Source of the DNA: Gordonia hydrophobica NBRC 16057
GTDB lineage: Bacteria > Actinomycetota > Actinomycetes > Mycobacteriales > Mycobacteriaceae
Length of the DNA stretch: 64,000 bases
Direction: 5' to 3'
Assembly (NCBI RefSeq): GCF_001592365.1
Contig: NZ_BCWU01000007.1
Location: 62,001-126,000 of the forward strand
Every line of letters starts with the position of its first letter. The first letter of the stretch is position 1. The position numbers and the translations under genes are program-made. Positions 54,797 through 62,917 of this stretch are shown here, piece after piece. The notes under the pieces were generated by a model. It ran no database searches. It worked only from the letters and a program-made list of their open reading frames with translations, and was not told where the DNA came from.

Positions 54797-55753
54797 ATGG
54801 CTTCCTGGAATCGACTTCCGACACCCGCCGCGACCGCCGCCGACCCTTCGGCGTCGTCGCGGCGTCCGCTGTCCCGTCGATCGCTGCTCGGCGGCGTCGC
54901 GGGGCTGGCCGCGCTCGGCGGAATCGCTGCGTGCACGACCTCGGAGACCTTCGATCCGCAGGTCGCCGCCGACATCGGCGGCGACGATCAACTCCCCCTC
55001 GACCCGGCGCCGGAGATCCCCGACGACCCTCCCGTCGTCACCGGCAGTTTCGTCTCCCAGCGCATGGCGGGACGACCGACCCGGTGGGCCGCGTCGCGAC
55101 CGAACGGCGTGACCGGGGAGCTCCCCGTCGTGATCGTCGCACACGCGCTGAACACCAATGAGCGAAGCATCTTCGGCACGGCGCTCAACATCCAAGGCGT
55201 GGTGCAGCAGTACGTCGACGCGGGCAACCCGCCGTTCGCGGTCGCCAGTGTCGACGTCGGACGCAACTACTTCCACGCCCGGAGCGACGGCGCAGACGGC
55301 GCCGCGATGATCCTCGACGAATTCATCCCGATGCTGGAGAACAGCATCGACCTCAACCTCCGCACCGATCGGATCGGGTTGTACGGATGGTCGATGGGCG
55401 GTTACGGCGCGCTCCGGATCGGGGCCCTGCTCGGCTCGCCGCGGGTCGCAGCGATCGCCGCGAGCTCCCCCGCACTGTGGGGCGACCCCAACAACTTCCC
55501 ACCCCGCGCCTTCGACTCGTACGCCGACTACCAGGCCAATTCGCTGTTCGGCCAACAGCACGCGTTCAGCAAGATCCCGGTGCTGCTCTCGATCGGCATG
55601 GCCGACCAGTTCTACACGTACACCCGGCAGTGGGCCGCCGACCTGCATCCGCCCGCGGCGTTCTCGACGACCCCGGGCGGCCACACCAACCGCTTCTGGC
55701 GGTCGGTCCTGCCCGAACAGATCGAGTTCCTGGGCCGGAACCTGGCCCGCTGA
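54797..55753 (+). CDS. exported esterase with Tat/lipoprotein signal
   Basis: 318 residues: a twin-arginine motif SRRSLLGG (about 28-35) followed by a hydrophobic stretch and a lipobox-like GIAAC (about 45), so a Tat-exported lipoprotein. The domain is an antigen 85/esterase D-like alpha/beta hydrolase with GWSMGGYG (nucleophile) and GGHTNRFW (His). M. tuberculosis has an exported esterase (Rv0774c) at the same place in the purine cluster, from memory. Substrate unknown. Confidence 0.88.
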   Translation: MASWNRLPTPAATAADPSASSRRPLSRRSLLGGVAGLAALGGIAACTTSETFDPQVAADIGGDDQLPLDPAPEIPDDPPVVTGSFVSQRMAGRPTRWAASRPNGVTGELPVVIVAHALNTNERSIFGTALNIQGVVQQYVDAGNPPFAVASVDVGRNYFHARSDGADGAAMILDEFIPMLENSIDLNLRTDRIGLYGWSMGGYGALRIGALLGSPRVAAIAASSPALWGDPNNFPPRAFDSYADYQANSLFGQQHAFSKIPVLLSIGMADQFYTYTRQWAADLHPPAAFSTTPGGHTNRFWRSVLPEQIEFLGRNLAR

Positions 55754-55781
55754 CGGCGCGCCGTCCCTCGCCGCACCCGAC

Positions 55782-56474
55782 CTACGTCTCGGGCGGGAAC
55801 TGCCCGGTCCGCGAGATCTGCCCGCCCGACAGCGTCACCGTCACTGTGCTGGGACCGCCCTGCGGACAGCAGAACGGATCCTCGTCGCGCAGCCAGCGGT
55901 AGCGGACGGTCACCGAGTCCAGTGTGTCGCCGGCGATCGACGTGTACGAGTACTCGTGCGGTTCCACGGTGCCCAGATACTGTCCGTTGCCGAAGAGCAG
56001 GACGCGCGAGGTGTAGGTCGCGTCGTTGAAGCCGCTGCCGTTGACGATCATCCAGTCGAGGCCGCAGCCGCCCGACACCGGATGATTGCTCGCCCCCTGC
56101 GGCTGCCACGCGCCGCCGTTCGAGTCGGTGCCGAGTGTCGCGATCGCGTCCTGCGCGAGCTGCGAGTTCAGGTCGAAGCAGAGACCGTGCCCGCTGCCGG
56201 GGCGATCCGCGGCGGGGGTGGAGATCTGCGGAGTGGAGATCGGCGGAGTCGAGACAGGTGCGGGTTCGGTCGCGCGCGGCCGGGTGTTCGCGGTCGTCGG
56301 TTCCGGAACGACGGTCGCATCGCTGCCGTCGCTGGAACCGACGTCATCGGTGGCCGACGCCGGGTGCTGCGTCGACTCCGCCGTCGGGCTCGAATCCAGT
56401 CCGCCGCACGCGCTGAGCACGAGCCCCAGCACCATCGCTCCGACGGCTCCGCGCGTCACATCGAGAAGTTTCAT
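55782..56474 (-). CDS. LppP/LprE-type lipoprotein
   Basis: 230 residues. Lipobox LVLSAC near 18-23, a long Thr/Pro/Ser linker (about 30-90 with STPPISTPQISTP repeats), then an LppP/LprE domain with LCFDLNSQLAQDAIATLG, SGGCGLDWMIVNGSG and VRYRWLRDEDPFCCPQGGPS. Surface-exposed in mycobacteria and of unknown function. ATG with GGAGG upstream. Confidence 0.85.
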   Translation of the reverse strand: MKLLDVTRGAVGAMVLGLVLSACGGLDSSPTAESTQHPASATDDVGSSDGSDATVVPEPTTANTRPRATEPAPVSTPPISTPQISTPAADRPGSGHGLCFDLNSQLAQDAIATLGTDSNGGAWQPQGASNHPVSGGCGLDWMIVNGSGFNDATYTSRVLLFGNGQYLGTVEPHEYSYTSIAGDTLDSVTVRYRWLRDEDPFCCPQGGPSTVTVTLSGGQISRTGQFPPET

Positions 56475-56582
56475 GTCGCCTCCACGGTTCCCACCCGACC
56501 TGTGGAGTACGTCGACCGGCGACCCTACTGCGTGACCGCCGTGTCATTCATCGAGACGACGCCCGCAGGCGAAACCCGCGGA

Positions 56583-57836
56583 CTACAGGCTGATGCGTCC
56601 CTCTTCAGCGGCCTTGCCGATGTCGGTGCGGAAATGCGAGCCTGCGAGCTTCACGCCGGCGAGGCGCTCGTAGGCCTGGGCGCGAGCGGCGGCCAGATCG
56701 GCGCCACGGCCCACGATCGACAGCACGCGACCGCCCGACGAGACGATCTCGCCGGACTCGCTGACCGCGGTGCCCGCGTGCAGCACGCCGTCGGCGGCGG
56801 CGCCGCTGATCGGGTCGCCGGTGCGCGGGCGGCCCGGATAGTTCTCTGCGGCCAGCACCACGACGACGGCGGCGCCGTCGTGCCACTGGAGCGGCGGCAA
56901 GTCCGCGAGGGTGCCACGCGCGGTGGCGGCGAGTGCCTCACCGAGCGGGGTCTGCAGCAGCTCGAGGATCGCCTGCGTCTCCGGATCGCCGAAGCGGCAA
57001 TTGAACTCGACGACCGCAGGGCCTTCGTCGTCGACGGCCAACCCGGCGTACAACAGCCCGTTGAACGGGGTGCCGCGCTTGACGAGCTCCGCGGCCACCG
57101 GCTTGCAGACCTCGTCGACGATGCGGGTCACCATCGCGTCCGGCAGCCACGGCAGCGGCGTGTAGGCGCCCATCCCGCCGGTGTTGGGACCGCGGTCGCC
57201 GTCACCGACGCGCTTGTGGTCCTGGGCGGGCAGCAGCGGAACCACGGTGTCGCCGTCCACCAGGCAGAACAGCGAGACCTCCGGGCCGGAGAGGAAGCTC
57301 TCCAGCAGGACCGGGTGTCCGTTCTCCAAGCAGTCCGCGGCGTGGGCGCGGGCCGCGGCGCGGTCGGGTGTCACGACGACGCCCTTGCCCGCGGCCAGGC
57401 CGTCGTCCTTGACCACCCAGGTGGGACCGAAGCGGTCGAGGGCGGCGTCGAGCGCGGCGGGGTTGTCGACGATCTCGGCGCGCGCGGTGCGGACGCCCGC
57501 TGCGGCCATGACGTCCTTGGCGAAGGCCTTGGAGCCCTCGATCTGCGCCGCCTGCGCGCCGGGGCCGAACACGGCGAAGCCCGCCGCGCGGAGTGCATCG
57601 GCCACGCCGAGGACCAGCGGGACCTCGGGTCCGATGACCACGAGGTCGGCCGCGATCTGCGTCGCGAGCGCGACGACGGCGTCGGCGGAGGCGACGTCGA
57701 CCGCATGATTGGTCGCCACCGCAGCGGTGCCGGCGTTGCCGGGCGCCGCATGCAGGTCCGTCACCGACGGATCACGGTCCAAACCGAGCAGAAGGGCATG
57801 TTCGCGGCCGCCCGAGCCGATCACGAGTACGCGCAC
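56583..57836 (-). CDS. purD: phosphoribosylamine-glycine ligase
   Basis: 417 residues, ATP-grasp: [17 protein letters not shown] at the N-terminus, [27 protein letters not shown]. It makes glycinamide ribonucleotide. GTG start at 57836; TACGCT is 7 nt before it, so leaderless. Downstream of the LtrA gene by 33 bp but with its own promoter. Confidence 0.96.
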   Translation of the reverse strand: MRVLVIGSGGREHALLLGLDRDPSVTDLHAAPGNAGTAAVATNHAVDVASADAVVALATQIAADLVVIGPEVPLVLGVADALRAAGFAVFGPGAQAAQIEGSKAFAKDVMAAAGVRTARAEIVDNPAALDAALDRFGPTWVVKDDGLAAGKGVVVTPDRAAARAHAADCLENGHPVLLESFLSGPEVSLFCLVDGDTVVPLLPAQDHKRVGDGDRGPNTGGMGAYTPLPWLPDAMVTRIVDEVCKPVAAELVKRGTPFNGLLYAGLAVDDEGPAVVEFNCRFGDPETQAILELLQTPLGEALAATARGTLADLPPLQWHDGAAVVVVLAAENYPGRPRTGDPISGAAADGVLHAGTAVSESGEIVSSGGRVLSIVGRGADLAAARAQAYERLAGVKLAGSHFRTDIGKAAEEGRISL

Positions 57837-57843
57837 GACGTTC

Positions 57844-57849
57844 AGCGTA
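57844..57849 (-). promoter_or_regulatory. -10 element of leaderless purD
   Basis: TACGCT on the minus strand, then 7 nt and the GTG at 57836. Confidence 0.45.
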
Positions 57850-57869
57850 ATGGGTACCGGCGACCGGCT

Positions 57870-59093
57870 CTACGACGACCGTTCCGATGGTGCGCGGCCA
57901 CGGCGTGCCGTCAGTTCCACGAGCAGGACCGGCAGCACCGGCGCCAGGCAGCCGACGACGGTCGCGACCAGCAGTCCACCGCCCGCGGCGACGACCGCGA
58001 CAGCGCTGACCAGGGGCAGAGCCGTCGCCACGACGAGCGGGATCAGCAGGGCGTCGGACCCGGCGAGGAAGTAGTACATCGCGATGGTGCCGAAGCAGAA
58101 GATCGCGAGCGGAATCGCGCCGGACAACAGCACGGCCATCTCCGGAATCCGGGTCTCGCCGTCGAGCCACATCGCGACCAGGTGGACCCCGGTGCCGACG
58201 GCGGCGCAGCCGATGAAGATCGCCATGCTGCCGTAGCCGAACACGAAGCATTTTCCGGGATTCTCGCCGAGCGGTCTGCCGACTTCCAGCCGGAAGTAGA
58301 GCCACCACATCGCGAAGGTGAGTCCCATGGCCGCGAGGCCGAGCACGGCGGTCTCGACGCTCCAGCCGGTGCGATCGATGATCGCCTGCAGAACGGCGAC
58401 GGTACCGACGACGCCCTCGCCGAGCGTGATGACGACGAGCGTCGAATACCGTTCGACGATGTGCCCGGGATGCCACGGCGTGCGGCGGAACCGAGTCTCG
58501 GCGATGCCCGGTCCCAGGAGTTCGAGCACCACGCAGACGACGATCCCGATCAGGGTCGGCCCCAGGGTCAACGGTTCCACCGCGACGATGATCCAGCCGA
58601 CCTGCGCGACGGCGGTCATGCCTGCGTAGGTCAGGCAGGTCGCACGCCATTCGCGTGCCTGGGCCGCGGCACGGAGCCACTGCACGATCATCGCCACGCG
58701 CATCACCATGTAGCCGATGACGACCACCGTGAGGTCGACGTGTGCGTTCGCATCGATCGACGCGAACACCGGGGGCAGTCCGATCGCGATGATGGCGACG
58801 CCGACCATCTGCAGCAGGGTCAGCATCCGGTAGATCCAGTCGTCGGTGTCGAACGCGGATGCGAACCAGGCGAAGTTGATCCACGCCCACACCGAGGCGA
58901 ACGTCGAGAGCAGATATCCGACGATGGCCGCCCGGTAGTGGCCCTGCGCCAGGTACTCGGCGAACTGCGTGCCCGCGATGGAGAAGGCGACGACGAAGAC
59001 GAGGTCGTAGAACACTTCCAGATCGCTCGGACCGCGACCGTCCTCGGCGGGGTCGCGGCCGGTCATCCGGCGAAGGGAGGTCGACACGCTCAC
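57870..59093 (-). CDS. low temperature requirement A (LtrA) family membrane protein
   Basis: About 407 residues with ten or more membrane helices: DLEVFYDLVFVVAFS is the family's N-terminal signature and TLGEGVVGTV a second. No enzyme or transport activity is established for the family. The GTG at 59093 lies 7 nt after TATTGT (leaderless); an ATG at 59066 is an alternative. Confidence 0.88.
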   Translation of the reverse strand: MSVSTSLRRMTGRDPAEDGRGPSDLEVFYDLVFVVAFSIAGTQFAEYLAQGHYRAAIVGYLLSTFASVWAWINFAWFASAFDTDDWIYRMLTLLQMVGVAIIAIGLPPVFASIDANAHVDLTVVVIGYMVMRVAMIVQWLRAAAQAREWRATCLTYAGMTAVAQVGWIIVAVEPLTLGPTLIGIVVCVVLELLGPGIAETRFRRTPWHPGHIVERYSTLVVITLGEGVVGTVAVLQAIIDRTGWSVETAVLGLAAMGLTFAMWWLYFRLEVGRPLGENPGKCFVFGYGSMAIFIGCAAVGTGVHLVAMWLDGETRIPEMAVLLSGAIPLAIFCFGTIAMYYFLAGSDALLIPLVVATALPLVSAVAVVAAGGGLLVATVVGCLAPVLPVLLVELTARRGRAPSERSS

Positions 59094-59100
59094 CCGGATG

Positions 59101-59106
59101 ACAATA
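59101..59106 (-). promoter_or_regulatory. -10 element of leaderless ltrA gene
   Basis: TATTGT on the minus strand, then 7 nt and the GTG at 59093. Confidence 0.45.
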
Positions 59107-59222
59107 GACCGACGTCGCCGCCGGTGCGCGCAACCCGGAAGGGCACCGGACCGACGGCACCGGACCCGATGACACGGGGTCATCGGGTCCGGTGCTCGCC
59201 GAATCGGTTACTTCGACATCGG

Positions 59223-61352
59223 TTACTTCGACGCGGTCAGGTCGTACAGCGTCACTCCGTCGACGGTGGTCGTGGTGAAGTTGGCAGCCACCCACTCACT
59301 GATCTCCGACGAGGACCGGCTGCCGCCCATGCCGCCTTCGCCGCCCATCCCACCGCGGTTGCTCGCGATGAAGTAGTGGATCTTGTTCTCCGACACCAAC
59401 TTCTTGAACTCGTCGAGCGTCGGCGACGGGTCGGTCCCGTTGAAGCCGCCGATCGGCATCACCGAGTACCCGCTGGAGATCTGGTAGCCGGACGCCTCGT
59501 TGGAGCCGACGGCCGCAGCCACCCAGGTGTACTGGTCGGCGTCGGTCCGCAGCAGTGCGACCATCTCGTCCGACGGCGTCGATCCGTTGAGGAGTCCGCC
59601 GCCGGGGCCGCCGTTCATGCCGCCGGAGCCTTCGCCGCCGTTCTGCCCGCCCATGCCGGGCAAGCCGTTCGGCGGGACGCCGGGGAAACCGGTCTGCTGA
59701 CCGCGCTGGGCGCCGTTCATGCCAGGAGGCTGGTTGCCCCCGCCGCGCGGACCGCCTCGACCACCGGGGCCGAACTCGCCGTCGACCTGCGGGCCCGCAC
59801 TGATGATCGATCCCTGCTTGGCCGTGCTGACGGTGTCGAGCGTGTAGGCCAGCGGTCCGGCGAGACCGGCGAGGATCGCCGCGGTCACGGCCGCCGTCGC
59901 CACGGCCCGTCGCTGAGCCAGCAGCATGAGGGCGCCGCCGAGGAGGCCGACGATCAGGACGACGAAGCGCAGCCATCCGGCGAAGTCCGCCGACCGGTTC
60001 AGCAGCACGAAGCCCCAGATCGCGGCGGTCCAGGTCGCGGCGACGAGGACCAGTCGGACCCACAGCCGTTCGCGTTCACGCCAGCAGAGGACGGCCGCGC
60101 CGGCGACGACGGCGGCGATGCCCGGAGCGATCGCTGCGGTGTAGTAGCTGTGGAAGATGCCCGCCATGAAGCTGAAGACGCTGATCATGGTGACGGCCCA
60201 CAGTCCGAACACGGTGAGGAAGGCGCGCCGCAGGTCGGTGCGCGGGGCGCGACCGATCAGCACCAGCGCCGCGATCGCGAGGATCGCCGCGGACGGGATC
60301 AGCCAGGCGATCTGGCCGCCCTGTGCGGCCTCGAACATCCGGAACACACCGGTCGAGCCCCACATGCCGCCGCCTCCGGCACCACCCGGTCCGCCGCCCT
60401 GCCCGGCCATCTCGGCCGCGGCACTGCCCATTCCGCGCATGCGGCCACCGCCGTCGCCGCCACCGCCGACGCTGCCGGTCTCGTTGCCGTCGAGGCGACC
60501 GATGCCGTTGTAGCCGAGGGTCAGTTCCAGAATCGAGTTGTTCTGCGAGCCACCGATGTAGGGGCGGCTCGAGGCCGGCCACAGTTCCACGGTCAGGATC
60601 CACCAGCCCGCGCTGACGATCAACGCGCCGAGCGATGCGAACAGATGGCCCAGTCGACGCAGCCAGGTCCGCGGACCGAACGCCAGGTACGTCACCGCCA
60701 TCGCGGGGACGATCAGCATCACCTCGAGCTGCTTGGTGAGGAAGCCGAAGCCCACCGCCACACCGGCGGCGATCATCCACCGCACACTGTGCGTCGGCTT
60801 GTCCGGGGTCCCCGGTTCCATCGCCCGGAGAACCGCGCCGACGGCTGCGATCATCAGCAGGATCAACAGTGCTTCGGGATTGTTGAAGCGGAACATCAAG
60901 GCCGCGACCGGCGTCAGCGCCAGGACCACGCCGGCGCCGATGCCCGCCCAGTGGCCGAAGTAGCGGCGGGTGATCAGGTACAGCAGTGCGACGGACGCGA
61001 CGCCCATCAGCACCTCGGGCACCAGCACCGACCACGAGTTGAGCCCGAACACCCGCACCGAGAGCGCGGGGATCCACAGGGAGGCGGGCGGTTTGTCGAC
61101 GGTGATGGAGTTCGCCATGTCGGACGATCCGAAGAACCATGCCTTCCACGACTGCGAGCCCGCCTGGATGGCGGCCGTGTAGAAGGAGTTGGCCCACCCG
61201 TTGATCGACAGGTTCCACAGGTAGAGGACGGTGGTGCCGAGCAGCAGCGTCGCCAGCGACGCTCTCCGGATCAGGCCCGAGCGGTCGGGCCGATCGGGTT
61301 CGGCGGGTTGGGCGTCGGCCGGTTGTGGCCGATCGAGGACGGTCGCAGTCAT
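59223..61352 (-). CDS. GT39-family membrane glycosyltransferase (ArnT/PMT-like) with Gly-rich loops
   Basis: 709 residues. The N-terminal half has the ArnT/PMT topology and the active-site DKPP motif near 85 (TVDKPPASLW). Two Gly/Met/Asn/Pro-rich segments occur: around 293-335 (SVGGGGDGGGRMRG...) and about 530-605 (GPGGRGGPRGGG...GGMNGG), together about 120 residues, and a shorter GGMGGEGGMGG near the C-terminus. It transfers a sugar from polyprenyl phosphate to an exported acceptor. The next gene upstream, a GT2 enzyme, overlaps it by 4 bp and may make the polyprenyl-P-sugar donor. Confidence 0.9.
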   Translation of the reverse strand: MTATVLDRPQPADAQPAEPDRPDRSGLIRRASLATLLLGTTVLYLWNLSINGWANSFYTAAIQAGSQSWKAWFFGSSDMANSITVDKPPASLWIPALSVRVFGLNSWSVLVPEVLMGVASVALLYLITRRYFGHWAGIGAGVVLALTPVAALMFRFNNPEALLILLMIAAVGAVLRAMEPGTPDKPTHSVRWMIAAGVAVGFGFLTKQLEVMLIVPAMAVTYLAFGPRTWLRRLGHLFASLGALIVSAGWWILTVELWPASSRPYIGGSQNNSILELTLGYNGIGRLDGNETGSVGGGGDGGGRMRGMGSAAAEMAGQGGGPGGAGGGGMWGSTGVFRMFEAAQGGQIAWLIPSAAILAIAALVLIGRAPRTDLRRAFLTVFGLWAVTMISVFSFMAGIFHSYYTAAIAPGIAAVVAGAAVLCWRERERLWVRLVLVAATWTAAIWGFVLLNRSADFAGWLRFVVLIVGLLGGALMLLAQRRAVATAAVTAAILAGLAGPLAYTLDTVSTAKQGSIISAGPQVDGEFGPGGRGGPRGGGNQPPGMNGAQRGQQTGFPGVPPNGLPGMGGQNGGEGSGGMNGGPGGGLLNGSTPSDEMVALLRTDADQYTWVAAAVGSNEASGYQISSGYSVMPIGGFNGTDPSPTLDEFKKLVSENKIHYFIASNRGGMGGEGGMGGSRSSSEISEWVAANFTTTTVDGVTLYDLTASK

Positions 61353-62617
61353 GCGGCACTCCGTTCAGTGGTGAGGTCAGCGCCGCGGCGACGGAAGATC
61401 CACCGCAGCCCGACGAAGCGGGTGGCGGTCGCGACGAGGTTCGAGACGACGAGGACGGTCAGTTCGACGGCATGCGAGGCGTCCGGACTCCAGCGGTGCA
61501 GCGCGAACAAGGAGCCCGCGGTCACCAGCCAGCCGAACAGGAACACGCCCCAGCCGAACAGGTGGTGGCGCGCGCGGTCCGCCGCGCCGCGGACGCCGAA
61601 GGTGAAGCGTCGATTGGCTGCGGTGTTGAGCACCGCGGTGATCGCGAGGGCGAGGAAGTTCGCGGCCTGGGCGCCCAGCGGACGCAGCAGCAGGAACAGC
61701 AGCGCGAAGGCCAGCGTGGAAGCGATGCCGACCGCGCAGAAGCGTGCGAGCTGTCCCACCATGCCGTACGGCACGCCCTCGATCGCCGGGCCGGGCAGCC
61801 GCTCGCGGCCGAGCGTGCGCCGGAGTTCGGCGACCGGGATGCGGCCGGTGGCCAGCGCCCACGCCACCCGAACGCAGCCGCGCAGGTCGGCGACGGCGGT
61901 CGCGACGATGTCGACGGAGCTGTCCGGGTCGTCGATCCAGTCGACGGGCACTTCCGCGATGCGGAGGCCGACGCGTTCGGCGAGGACCAGCAGTTCGGTG
62001 TCGAAGAACCAGCCGGTGTCCTCGACGTACGGGAGCAGCGTGCTCGCGACGTCGGTGCGCATCGCTTTGAAACCGCACTGCGCATCGGAGAACCGGGCGC
62101 GCATCGCAGTCCGCAGAATCAGGTTGTACGAGCGCGAGATGAACTCGCGCTTGGCGCCGCGCACCACCCGCGACGAGTGCGACAGTCGCGTGCCGATCGC
62201 GATGTCCGAATGTCCGGAGATCAGTGGCGCGATGAGCGGCATCAAGGCGTTGAGGTCGGTCGAGAGGTCCACGTCGCAGTAGGCGACCACCTCGGCGTCG
62301 TCCTCGCTCCACACCTGGTTCAGTGCGCGGCCGCGGCCCTTGAGCTCCAGGTGGACCACGCGCACACCGTCCAGTTCCGCGGCGAGGCGGTTCGCGATCG
62401 CCAGCGTCTGGTCCGTGCTCGCATTGTCGGCGACGGTGATCCGCGACGGATAGGGCACGTGATCGGCGAGGTGCCGGTGCAGTCGACGCACCGACGTCTC
62501 GAGGTCGGCCTCTTCGTTGTAGACCGGCATCACCACGTCGACGACGGGTCGGTCGGGTTCCGGGATCGCGGCCCGGGGATCGACGCCCGCGTCCACGCTG
62601 CTCAGCAATTCTGTCAT
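61349..62617 (-). CDS. GT2 polyprenyl-phosphate glycosyltransferase fused to GtrA domain
   Basis: 422 residues: a GT2 domain (about 25-260, PVYNEEADLE near 31 and YCDVDLSTDL near 113-122 as donor/metal motifs) joined to a GtrA-like four-helix membrane domain (about 285-422, ARFCAVGIASTLAF...NRRFTF). The GT2 part should load a sugar on polyprenyl phosphate; GtrA is linked to flipping or retention of that lipid. ATGA overlap with the GT39 gene. Together they look like a complete donor-synthesis and transfer pair. Confidence 0.9.
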   Translation of the reverse strand: MTELLSSVDAGVDPRAAIPEPDRPVVDVVMPVYNEEADLETSVRRLHRHLADHVPYPSRITVADNASTDQTLAIANRLAAELDGVRVVHLELKGRGRALNQVWSEDDAEVVAYCDVDLSTDLNALMPLIAPLISGHSDIAIGTRLSHSSRVVRGAKREFISRSYNLILRTAMRARFSDAQCGFKAMRTDVASTLLPYVEDTGWFFDTELLVLAERVGLRIAEVPVDWIDDPDSSVDIVATAVADLRGCVRVAWALATGRIPVAELRRTLGRERLPGPAIEGVPYGMVGQLARFCAVGIASTLAFALLFLLLRPLGAQAANFLALAITAVLNTAANRRFTFGVRGAADRARHHLFGWGVFLFGWLVTAGSLFALHRWSPDASHAVELTVLVVSNLVATATRFVGLRWIFRRRGADLTTERSAA

Positions 62618-62741
62618 GGTTAAGAGAATCGGGGGGTTCGCTCCGGCGGCCCTGGGGCTCGACTGGCAGGTTCCTGTGAATCGTTGCGCCGGCGATCAGC
62701 AGACCTGTGGACAACGCATTCGTCGGTGTCGCAGCGCGCAG

Positions 62742-62907
62742 CTAGGGCATGTCTCCTCAATCCCTTGCGTGGGATCGGCGGATCAGATGTGCGTCCGGCA
62801 AGGCGGAGGAGGGAGGCATAGCGGTAGCTATGTCGACCGACGACAACGCAGCCGGGCGTGCATCTGGCCGTCGAGACCCGCAAAAGGATTGAGGAGACAT
62901 GCCCTAG
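62742..62907. mobile_element. 166-bp palindromic MITE-like element
   Basis: The outermost 22 bp are perfect inverted repeats (CTAGGGCATGTCTCCTCAATCC at 62742-62763 and its complement at 62886-62907). Subterminal CAGATG/CCGGC blocks are also mirrored, and CATAGC-GGTA-GCTATG (62817-62832) lies at the exact centre. No coding capacity. The flanking TA or CTAG may be the target duplication, as in IS630 or IS5/IS427-type elements. It ends 10 bp before the helicase start. Confidence 0.8.
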
Positions 62908-62917
62908 ATTGAGCGAC
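62905..62917 (+). promoter_or_regulatory. -10 element of leaderless helicase gene, partly inside the MITE edge
   Basis: TAGATT (62905-62910) is 7 nt before the ATG at 62918; its first three bases belong to the terminal CTAG of the palindromic element. Confidence 0.4.

Noticed and set aside
55956..62282. A 2108-codon plus-strand open frame across the lipoprotein, purD, LtrA and glycosyltransferase region
   Set aside because: It is an antisense shadow produced by high GC third-position bias; its translation is low-complexity Arg/Gly/Asp/His and the real genes on the minus strand have clear domains.
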